Origin: CAYZFD01 sp964477735
GTDB taxonomy: Bacteria; Bacteroidota; Bacteroidia; Flavobacteriales; Flavobacteriaceae
Assembly (NCBI GenBank): GCA_964477735.1
Contig: CAYZFD010000080.1
Coordinates: 1 to 5,242, forward strand
Direction: 5' to 3'
Length of the DNA: 5,242 nucleotides
The number at the start of each line of letters is the position of its first letter. Within the stretch, counting starts at the first letter, position 1. The notes under the pieces were generated by a model, which saw only the letters and a list, made by a program, of their open reading frames with translations, did not search any database and had not been told where the DNA came from. Below, one piece after another: positions 1 through 5,242 of the stretch. The position numbers and the translations under genes were made by a program.

Positions 1-2
1 CT

Positions 3-1379
3 TTATTCTTTAAGCCAATTGTTAGAAAAGCTGCAGTCTTTGCTGCCTTCATTAACACTAATATAGGTATCCTCAATTTTCTCTGACATCCATTTTTGAA
101 TCGTTTTGAGCTGTTTTTCTTTAAGGGCCAATTCTTTAATTCTCGGGTAGTCATTCACATAATCGGCCACATGCTCATCAAAACGATTAGAAACTTTTAG
201 AATTTTATATTTTTTGTTTCCAGATCGATCCTCTTCGATCAATGGTAGTGTGATTTCATTGTCTTCCAGTTTTTGAACCTGACTATATAATACAGGGTCC
301 ATTTTGGTGAGTTCAAATCGGGTGTCGCCAGTAGTTGGATTAATGATTACCCCACCATTGAGTGCTGTTGTTTTTTCATTCGAAAATTCTTTGGCTGCTT
401 GTTCAAAAGTGAGCTCATTGTCTAGGAGTCTTTGGCGAATTAGGTCTAATTTTTCTTTGGCCGCTTTTAAAGCATCTGGAGATACTTCAGGGGTTAATAG
501 AATATGACGGACATCTATTTCCTGTCCTCTAATTCGGTCACATTTGATGATATGCCAGCCGAAATCAGTTTTAAAAGGCTCTGAGACTTCACCCTCTTGC
601 AATCGATAGGCCGCATCTCTAAATTCTTTAACCATTTGGGGTCGCTTTCGATAAAGCGTGTATTTACCTCCTCTTGAACGCGATCCTGGATCTTGGGAAT
701 ACAAAATGGCTTTAGTGGCGAAACTTGCGCCATTTTCTAAAACATCTTGACGCATTTCTTGAAGTCGTCTCACAATCTTGTCGGTTTCTTCTTTTGAAAC
801 TTCAGGGTCTATAACGATTTGAGCAATTTCCAATTCGGCACCAAAAACGGGGCGCTCTTGCTCGGGAATGCTTAAGAAAAATTGACGAACTTCTTCTGGA
901 GTAACCTCTACATCTTCAACAACTTTGGCTTGCATAAGTTGAGCCAATTGTTGGGTTTTGTTGATTTCAAACAAATCGTCACGAAAAGATTTTTCATCGT
1001 TCTTGTTGTAGAATTCCAACACTTTTTCTATACTCCCCAATTGCTCAACAAAATAGTCAATGGTTTGGGTGACACGTTGGTCAATTTGATCTTTATTAAA
1101 CTCCAAACTGTCTTGTAAGGCATGGTGGGCATACAACTTATCTTCCATAAGTTTTCCTAACAAATCACAGCGACTAATGTTTGTTGTTGAAACTCCTTGC
1201 GATTGAAGATCGATCAGTGTTTTGTCCACATCAGACTCAAGAATTACATAATCTCCAACGACGGCGTTTACGCCATCAATTTTTATTCTTTGTGGCTTAG
1301 ATGTTTGTGCAAAAAGCCATCCATAACACAAGAGAGTACTATGGAAAACGAGTTTTAAAACGGTTTTTTTGACGGGCAT
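3..1379 (-). CDS. SurA-like periplasmic peptidyl-prolyl cis-trans isomerase / outer-membrane protein chaperone
   Basis: This is a 458-residue exported folding factor of the SurA family, expected to escort unfolded beta-barrel proteins across the periplasm. A signal peptide is visible: lysines at residues 4-5, a hydrophobic core to about 23, and a likely cut after LFA (residue 24). A helical SurA-type N-domain follows (about 31-160), then two parvulin domains (about 181-282 and 287-398) and a C-terminal helical tail with a Cys/Trp-containing end. Domain 1 has the NGASF, SQDPGS-GG and FGWHIIK signatures. Domain 2 has VRHILL, LTFEQAAKEFS and a GG turn. Domain 1 has Gln187 where the first catalytic-site His is usual, and domain 2 lacks the FGWHI His, so activity is uncertain. 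I chose ATG 1379 because it gives a clean signal peptide; ATG 1394 would add five residues (MIFYK) and is possible. The start overlaps the upstream lipoprotein gene by 41 bases, implying coupled translation. The stop TAA is at 3-5, so the gene is complete. Family is secure; the SurA role is inferred. Confidence 0.9.
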   Translation of the reverse strand: MPVKKTVLKLVFHSTLLCYGWLFAQTSKPQRIKIDGVNAVVGDYVILESDVDKTLIDLQSQGVSTTNISRCDLLGKLMEDKLYAHHALQDSLEFNKDQIDQRVTQTIDYFVEQLGSIEKVLEFYNKNDEKSFRDDLFEINKTQQLAQLMQAKVVEDVEVTPEEVRQFFLSIPEQERPVFGAELEIAQIVIDPEVSKEETDKIVRRLQEMRQDVLENGASFATKAILYSQDPGSRSRGGKYTLYRKRPQMVKEFRDAAYRLQEGEVSEPFKTDFGWHIIKCDRIRGQEIDVRHILLTPEVSPDALKAAKEKLDLIRQRLLDNELTFEQAAKEFSNEKTTALNGGVIINPTTGDTRFELTKMDPVLYSQVQKLEDNEITLPLIEEDRSGNKKYKILKVSNRFDEHVADYVNDYPRIKELALKEKQLKTIQKWMSEKIEDTYISVNEGSKDCSFSNNWLKE

Positions 1380-2199
1380 CTTGTAAAATATCATTTTCGA
1401 ATTTTCTTATGAAATCTAATTTTCGTTTGTTAAGTAGGATTTGACGAATGGTTGGCTCTACGTATGGGAGTGGGGCCAAATCATTGCGACGCAAAACGTC
1501 TTTAACATGCACCAAATATACTTCTAATGAATCCTCTAGTTCAAAAAATTGTGATTTTTTTAAGAAACGATCAAAATCGTCAGATCCAAGCGGTTTAATT
1601 TTGTTGGCCATCTGAATGGCTTGTATCCAAATGGAGTCATTTAAAAAATAGGCATTAAACTGCAACTTTATCGAGTCTAGAAATTCCTTATCAGCAGGCT
1701 TAAATCTTTTGAAGCGTGTTCGGATCTCTTTTAAATTGTAATTAGATTTATTTACTTTCAAGTAGCGCGCCTGGATTAAATCAATATTGAGTTTGAAATT
1801 GGATTTGTTTTCCTCGAAATACATGATGATTTGCTGTGGTGTTAATATCGTGTCGATATTTGACTTCACAATCATTTCTTGATAGGATTTAATGTACAAA
1901 TCTTGGCGATAGGACTCTGTAAGTTCATCAAGCCTAAACTGAGACTCTTCGTTAAGGTTAATTTTGGCCTGGGTTAGCAACAATTGTTTTTTGGCCCAAT
2001 CGTCTATGTAATTGTTCACCAGCTTGGTGCTGTCGTCCACATCTAATGCGCTTTTGGCAAGGGCTTCGATCTGATCTTTAAAAAGAATTTTATCATCTAC
2101 TATCGCCACAACATTTTCTGTCGTAGAAGGAGTTCCTATGGAACAACCTATGGCAGTCAACAATGCAAAAACAATTAAATGGCGTGCAAACACTTGCAT
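1339..2199 (-). CDS. lipoprotein with SurA/PrsA-like chaperone fold, probably not catalytic
   Basis: This 286-residue protein has a lipoprotein-type leader: Arg/His near the start, hydrophobic residues 8-17, then A-I-G-C with Cys19 as the probable lipidated residue (the -3 position is Ala rather than the commoner Leu). Next comes a SurA-N-like opening (VVAIVDDKILFKDQIEAL, about 30-47) and a long helical region up to about 135. Residues about 139-235 (LIQARYLKV ... VYLVHVKDVL) have the strand pattern of a worn parvulin domain but lack the HIL, GG and FG[WY]HI signatures. The C-terminal helix (about 245-280, with PYVEPTIRQILLNKRK) resembles the closing helix of SurA-type chaperones. I infer a membrane-tethered holdase acting on outer-membrane or secreted proteins. 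It starts immediately after the guaB stop (TAAATG, zero gap) and its end lies within the SurA-like gene, so it sits firmly in that operon. Automated annotation may call it a peptidyl-prolyl isomerase, but no isomerase residues are visible. Function is an inference from fold pattern and neighbours. Confidence 0.8.
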   Translation of the reverse strand: MQVFARHLIVFALLTAIGCSIGTPSTTENVVAIVDDKILFKDQIEALAKSALDVDDSTKLVNNYIDDWAKKQLLLTQAKINLNEESQFRLDELTESYRQDLYIKSYQEMIVKSNIDTILTPQQIIMYFEENKSNFKLNIDLIQARYLKVNKSNYNLKEIRTRFKRFKPADKEFLDSIKLQFNAYFLNDSIWIQAIQMANKIKPLGSDDFDRFLKKSQFFELEDSLEVYLVHVKDVLRRNDLAPLPYVEPTIRQILLNKRKLDFIRKFENDILQDARQKNRFKTRFP

Positions 2200-3672
2200 T
2201 TATCTTGAATAATTTGGTGCTTCCTTGGTGATGGTGACATTGTGCGGATGACTTTCATGGATACCCGAAGAGGTGATGCGCACAAATTGTGCCTTTTCCT
2301 TTAGGGTTTGAATGTCCTTGGCACCACAATATCCCATTCCCGCACGCAATCCGCCGATAAACTGATGAATACTTTCAACCAATTCTCCTTTAAAAGGAAC
2401 TCTACCAACGATTCCTTCAGGAACGAGCTTTTTTAGATCGTCTTCAACATCTTGAAAATAGCGGTCTTTACTCCCTTGTTTCATGGCTTCAACAGAACCC
2501 ATTCCTCTATAGGTTTTAAACTTTCTTCCTTCAAAAATCACAGTTTCTCCTGGCGATTCCTGCGTACCCGCCAAAAGTGAGCCCAACATGACACAGTCGG
2601 CTCCAGCGGCGATGGCCTTTGGAATATCACCTGTATATCGGATACCGCCATCGGCGATGAGCGGAACGTCGGTACCTTTAAGCGCTGACGCCACCTCTAG
2701 GATGGCCGAAAACTGCGGATACCCCACGCCAGCTACAACCCTTGTCGTGCAAATTGAACCCGGTCCTATCCCAACCTTGACGGCATCGGCACCAGCTTCA
2801 ACTAGAAAACGTGCAGCGTCGGCAGTGGCAATATTGCCCACCACTACATCTATATCTCCATAACTATTTTTCACTTTTTTTAGCACATCAACCACTCCTT
2901 TAGTGTGTCCATGTGCAGTATCAATGATGATGGCATCTACTCCAGCTGCAGCCAAAGCATGACAACGGTCAAGAGCATCGTGAGTAACGCCAATAGCAGC
3001 AGCCACCTTTAGACGTCCAAAACGATCTTTGTTGGCGTTGGGTTTTTGGGTGTATTTTGTTATGTCGCGAAATGTGATCAATCCAACCAAACGAAATTGA
3101 TCATCAACAACAGGAAGTTTTTCTATTTTATTGGCTTGAAGAATGTCTTCGGCCTCGTCCATTGAAATGCCCAATGAGGCTGTGATTAAGTTTTCGGAAG
3201 TCATCACCTCGTGCAGCGGACGTTGGTTGTTGCGCTCGAAACGCAAATCTCTGTTGGTCACAATTCCAATAAGCTTTTGATGTTTATCAACAATCGGAAT
3301 ACCACCAATTCGATACTCAGCCATAGTGGCTTTGGCATCGGAAACTAATGAATCTTTTTGAAGCGTTACGGGATCTAAAATCATTCCAGATTCAGCTCTT
3401 TTCACTTTACGAACCTTTTTCGCCTGCTCTTCGATCGTCATGTTTTTATGCAAAACACCTATTCCACCCTCACGAGCAATGGCGATAGCCATTCGGCTTT
3501 CTGTAACAGTGTCCATGGCCGCTGACACTATGGGAATATTTAGTGATAAGTTTCTAGAAAATTTTGACTGAATACTCACGTCGCGGGGCAAAACTTCTGA
3601 ATGAGCAGGAACAAGTAGAACGTCGTCGTAAGTGAGACCTGTGCCCACTATTTTTGATGATTGCGTATTCAT
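2200..3672 (-). CDS. guaB: IMP dehydrogenase
   Basis: This enzyme oxidises IMP to XMP with NAD+ in the cytosol, the rate-limiting first step from IMP to GMP. The 490-residue length is normal for bacterial GuaB. Visible landmarks in order: LTYDDVLLVPAHSEVLP (13-29), the AAMDTVTE core strand (51-58), a Bateman module of two CBS domains (about 98-208) inserted in the barrel, DTAHGH (251-256), and the catalytic loop GIGPGSICTTR with nucleophile Cys308. Then come DGGIR (341-345) and GSLLAGT (364-370), YRGMGS (388-393), and the flap EGIVGRVPFKG (419-429) with Phe where Tyr is common. All key residues are present and no frameshift is seen. I chose ATG 3672 (MNTQSSKIVG). The longer reading frame begins with TTG at 3702, which would lie inside the likely -7 promoter box and add an unusual ten-residue extension. 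The gene heads a tight three-gene unit with the lipoprotein and SurA-like genes. CBS modules in this family bind adenine or guanine nucleotides, so allosteric control is expected. Confidence 0.98.
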   Translation of the reverse strand: MNTQSSKIVGTGLTYDDVLLVPAHSEVLPRDVSIQSKFSRNLSLNIPIVSAAMDTVTESRMAIAIAREGGIGVLHKNMTIEEQAKKVRKVKRAESGMILDPVTLQKDSLVSDAKATMAEYRIGGIPIVDKHQKLIGIVTNRDLRFERNNQRPLHEVMTSENLITASLGISMDEAEDILQANKIEKLPVVDDQFRLVGLITFRDITKYTQKPNANKDRFGRLKVAAAIGVTHDALDRCHALAAAGVDAIIIDTAHGHTKGVVDVLKKVKNSYGDIDVVVGNIATADAARFLVEAGADAVKVGIGPGSICTTRVVAGVGYPQFSAILEVASALKGTDVPLIADGGIRYTGDIPKAIAAGADCVMLGSLLAGTQESPGETVIFEGRKFKTYRGMGSVEAMKQGSKDRYFQDVEDDLKKLVPEGIVGRVPFKGELVESIHQFIGGLRAGMGYCGAKDIQTLKEKAQFVRITSSGIHESHPHNVTITKEAPNYSR

Positions 3673-3675
3673 GGC

Positions 3676-3694
3676 AACTAATTTGAAACTAATT
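3676..3694 (-). repeat. short direct repeat in the guaB leader
   Basis: The 8-base unit AATTAGTT (minus strand) occurs twice, at 3687-3694 and 3676-3683, separated by three bases (TCA), so the units repeat every 11 bases, about one helical turn. It lies between the likely -7 box and the guaB start codon. It could be an operator-like site for a dimer or a chance repeat in A+T-rich leader DNA; nothing in the window identifies a binding protein. Confidence 0.3.
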
Positions 3695-3699
3695 GCATG

Positions 3700-3707
3700 C
3701 AAATATA
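3700..3707 (-). promoter_or_regulatory. probable -7 box of the guaB promoter
   Basis: On the minus strand the bases read TATATTTG, an exact match to the Bacteroidota primary-sigma -7 consensus TAnnTTTG. It lies 27 bases before the chosen guaB ATG, in the only intergenic gap (3673-3728) of the window. Transcription would begin near 3693-3695, leaving a leader of about 20 bases. The weak point is the -33 element: the nearest TTG (3716-3718) is only 8 bases upstream, far shorter than the usual spacing of about 19-20, and no TTG was found at the expected place. The motif is also easy to meet by chance in such A+T-rich DNA. Confidence 0.45.
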
Positions 3708-3728
3708 ATAAAAAACAACTTGCCTAAT

Positions 3729-4217
3729 TTATTTGAAGAGCTTTAGTTGAATCAAAATGACAAGTGTTGAAACGCCAAAGCAAAGGGTCATAAGCGTACC
3801 AGAAAAAATCACAATATATTTCATCCAAAACACCCCAGTCCAAACAAGATAAATGCCACCAAATGTGACTAGGATTGACACAAATGGCTCAACCAGTAAA
3901 AATGTTTTGAGTTTAGATGGTAAGCTTGTAAGCGACAACACCCCCCCTAATAGAAAAAAAATAAAGGACATAGAGAGTATATGAGTGTGAATGATGGTGA
4001 GCATTTCTCTAGAACTTTTTTTAAATTTCATCACTTTCACCTCTTCCAAATCTTCATTCCCATTGTAATTTTCAACCAAACCATCGGGATGCGTACTGTC
4101 GGTTTGTTGCACAAAAAGTAAACCACTGAAGTAGCCAATATTCAACACCAACACAAAGGCAGCAATAAACCATTTCACAGATTTACTTAATGACGATATA
4201 CTACCCTCTAACTTCAT
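3729..4217 (-). CDS. small four-helix inner-membrane protein, function unknown
   Basis: I do not recognise a named family for this 162-residue integral membrane protein, though the pattern feels common in flavobacteria. Four hydrophobic segments are visible at about 15-36, 74-96, 105-126 and 132-155. Lysines before helix 1, between helices 2 and 3 (SLPSKLK) and at the end (KLFK) predict both termini in the cytoplasm. An acidic, polar loop (about 37-72, with HPDG, ENYNGNED and LEEVK) would then be periplasmic. Helix 2 starts with His77-Thr-His79 near the periplasmic face, and helix 3 carries a buried-looking Glu110; these are candidate ligands for a metal or haem, but that is inference. I chose ATG 4217: the longest frame opens with TTG at 4223 two codons earlier, which is less likely. 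The start overlaps the end of the FMN-binding-protein gene by 17 bases, which points to coupled expression and a shared job. The TAA stop at 3729-3731 is followed by a 56-base gap before guaB. Confidence 0.85.
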   Translation of the reverse strand: MKLEGSISSLSKSVKWFIAAFVLVLNIGYFSGLLFVQQTDSTHPDGLVENYNGNEDLEEVKVMKFKKSSREMLTIIHTHILSMSFIFFLLGGVLSLTSLPSKLKTFLLVEPFVSILVTFGGIYLVWTGVFWMKYIVIFSGTLMTLCFGVSTLVILIQLKLFK

Positions 4218-4740
4218 TTTCAAAACTTAAATTGTATTTTTTTAGCGCAGTAAAAACAGCATTAATTGCCCGAGTCATTGACATCACTGAAATGGTGGCT
4301 CCAGAAATGGCCACAATATTATCTGACACAACAAACTCCTGAACAATCCCTTTACCAACAAATTGACTAAGCCAACGCTTACTTCCGATTTCACCTCCGT
4401 AATCTTCCCTATATATTAGCACCTTAACATCTTTCACTACCAATTGGTTGTTGAAAAGCACCAAATAATCAAAAGTGTCTGTTTTGCTGGGTGCTTCGCC
4501 CACATAGGCAAAGCCCAGCGCTTGACCCTGTGTAGCGATAGCAAGAAAATGTTCCGGTGTAAAGTTTTCATTTTCAGTTATTTGTCCCCCAAAAGGAACC
4601 GGATTTAAGGTGAAGTCTGTCACATCAAACGACTTTTGAATATGTTTTCTAACTTTTTTCATAATGCCGTTTGGGGGCGTGTTGTCATGAAAAATCAAAC
4701 AACCACAAATTATAAATAGTTTGATCAAATATATTTTCAT
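4201..4740 (-). CDS. exported FMN-binding-domain protein (NqrC/RnfG-type domain)
   Basis: This 179-residue protein carries a single FMN-binding domain of the kind found in NqrC and RnfG, where ApbE attaches FMN to a Thr through a phosphoester. Residues 3-17 are a hydrophobic export signal or anchor; Cys14 in I-C-G-C might be a weak lipobox. Residues 18-70 form a linker with a basic stretch (KKVRKHIQK). The domain spans about 73-170: GFAYVGEAP, a strand pair YLVLFNNQLVVKDVKVLIYRE, the YGGEIGSKRWLSQFVGK segment (114-130), then ISGATIS (145-151) with Thr149 as candidate flavin attachment site, followed by the SMTRAIN helix. The Asp normally six residues before the Thr in the ApbE motif (D-g-x-[ST]-g-A-[ST]) is Val143 here, so covalent flavinylation is not assured. 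It starts 10 bases after the porin-like gene and overlaps the four-helix membrane protein gene. The likely role is periplasmic one-electron or two-electron transfer; the partners are unknown. Domain assignment is firm, function inferred. Confidence 0.88.
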   Translation of the reverse strand: MKIYLIKLFIICGCLIFHDNTPPNGIMKKVRKHIQKSFDVTDFTLNPVPFGGQITENENFTPEHFLAIATQGQALGFAYVGEAPSKTDTFDYLVLFNNQLVVKDVKVLIYREDYGGEIGSKRWLSQFVGKGIVQEFVVSDNIVAISGATISVMSMTRAINAVFTALKKYNLSFENEVRG

Positions 4741-4750
4741 AGTTTTTTAA

Positions 4751-5242
4751 TTAAAACCAAACGCCAAATCCCAAATTGAATTGATTTTGATTTGTGTTGG
4801 CAGCAGTGTTTTTGATTTGATAATCTGCTTTAAAAACCACACCTGGTGCCATGTGATATGAAAGTCCTGTGGTCCATTCTTTTCTGTGGTAATTGGGATT
4901 CGATGGGATTTGACTTGTTTTGGCGTGTGTGTCAAAATTTTCATAACGTACAAAAGCCTCGAGTCTTTGACGGTTTTGCAAAGAAAGTAGGTTGTAGCCA
5001 ACCTCCATATAGTAGCCTAGCAAATTAGATCCTAAATCTTTTTTTGTTAAACTGTTATATTCATCTACATCACGAATTGAGAGATAATTCCACTGCCCTC
5101 TCGCAGAGAATCGCCTGTGGAGATATCGAGCATCAAAGCCCCACATTTGCACACCAACTGTGGCGCCATTCAAATCTCTAAATTCGTTGCTGGCTTGTGT
5201 TCGCCCCACATAGCCCGCCAAACCCAACCTAAGTCCAGGGAG
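4751..5242 (-). CDS. outer-membrane porin-like beta-barrel, C-terminal part (start beyond the window)
   Basis: The frame is open to the right edge, and only the last 163 residues are present, so length and N-terminus are unknown. The sequence alternates polar and hydrophobic or aromatic residues in short strands, as in an outer-membrane barrel: GATVGVQMWGFDARYLHRR, SARGQWNYLSIRD, LLGYYMEVGYNLL, QRLEAFVRYENFDTHA, WTTGLSYHMAPGVVFKADYQI, and the closing NQFNLGFGVWF. It ends in the terminal Phe expected for recognition by the BAM complex. The GYYMEVGYNLL ... RLEAFVRYE ... VVFKADYQ order resembles the final strands of phosphate-selective or related anion porins (OprO/OprP-like), but the specificity cannot be judged from this fragment. 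Codon TTG at 5225-5227 is an internal Leu, not a start. The FMN-binding gene begins 10 bases after the stop, suggesting the barrel heads or belongs to the same operon. The barrel call is strong; the solute carried is unknown. Confidence 0.82.
   Translation of the reverse strand, partial: LPGLRLGLAGYVGRTQASNEFRDLNGATVGVQMWGFDARYLHRRFSARGQWNYLSIRDVDEYNSLTKKDLGSNLLGYYMEVGYNLLSLQNRQRLEAFVRYENFDTHAKTSQIPSNPNYHRKEWTTGLSYHMAPGVVFKADYQIKNTAANTNQNQFNLGFGVWF

Noticed and set aside
304..507. Plus-strand open frame of 67 codons opposite the SurA-like gene
   Set aside because: It lies wholly inside a well-supported gene on the other strand, has no recognisable domain and no plausible promoter; it is a shadow frame.
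882..1118. Plus-strand open frame of 78 codons, partly hydrophobic
   Set aside because: The hydrophobic look comes from reading the helix-rich SurA-like N-domain backwards; it is fully antisense to a solid gene.
2588..2863. Plus-strand open frame of 91 codons opposite guaB
   Set aside because: It covers the conserved catalytic-loop region of guaB, whose codon constraints keep the opposite frame open; its composition (rich in Ala, Pro, Ser, Thr) is typical of a shadow.
3673..3702. Longer guaB start giving ten extra residues (MHAISFKLVA)
   Set aside because: The codon at 3700-3702 is TTG, overlaps the probable -7 box, and the extension is not part of the normal GuaB N-terminus, which begins close to the ATG at 3672.
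3708..3731. T-rich run after the four-helix gene as an intrinsic terminator
   Set aside because: The minus strand has a run of six T after GGCAAGTTG, but I could find no stable G+C hairpin just before it.
4747..5001. Minus-strand open frame of 84 codons in another frame of the porin-like gene
   Set aside because: The overlapping frame shows clear beta-barrel strands and a terminal Phe, whereas this one shows no pattern and would overlap it entirely.

Overview
The window reads as a chromosomal stretch of a marine- or soil-type Bacteroidota, most likely a flavobacterium. The grounds are low G+C by eye, A-rich sequence rather than Shine-Dalgarno motifs before the starts, a TAnnTTTG-type -7 promoter element before guaB, and proteins that look typical of Flavobacteriia (two-parvulin SurA homologue, FMN-binding protein beside a small membrane protein). 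Every supported gene lies on the minus strand, so the order of transcription runs from the right edge to the left edge. No RNA genes, CRISPR, insertion sequences or phage genes were seen, and no gene-free stretch exceeds about 60 bases.

Right half (5242 down to 3729): the C-terminal part of an outer-membrane porin-like beta-barrel (start outside the window), a small exported FMN-binding-domain protein ten bases downstream, and a four-helix inner-membrane protein whose start overlaps the FMN gene's end by 17 bases. The packing suggests one operon. It may serve envelope redox work, but substrate and partner cannot be read from the sequence.

Left half (3672 down to 3): guaB (IMP dehydrogenase, the first committed step of GMP synthesis), followed with no gap (TAAATG) by a lipoprotein resembling the SurA/PrsA chaperones. 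That gene overlaps a two-parvulin SurA-like periplasmic peptidyl-prolyl isomerase by 41 bases. The last two probably cooperate in folding or escorting outer-membrane proteins. guaB appears to have its own promoter in the 56-base gap, so these three probably form a second transcription unit.

Most of the window is housekeeping. The more interesting points are the FMN-binding protein whose flavinylation motif lacks its usual Asp, the unnamed His-pair membrane protein coupled to it, and the way parvulin active-site residues are divided between the two domains of the SurA homologue. No clear new defence, mobile or regulatory system is visible.
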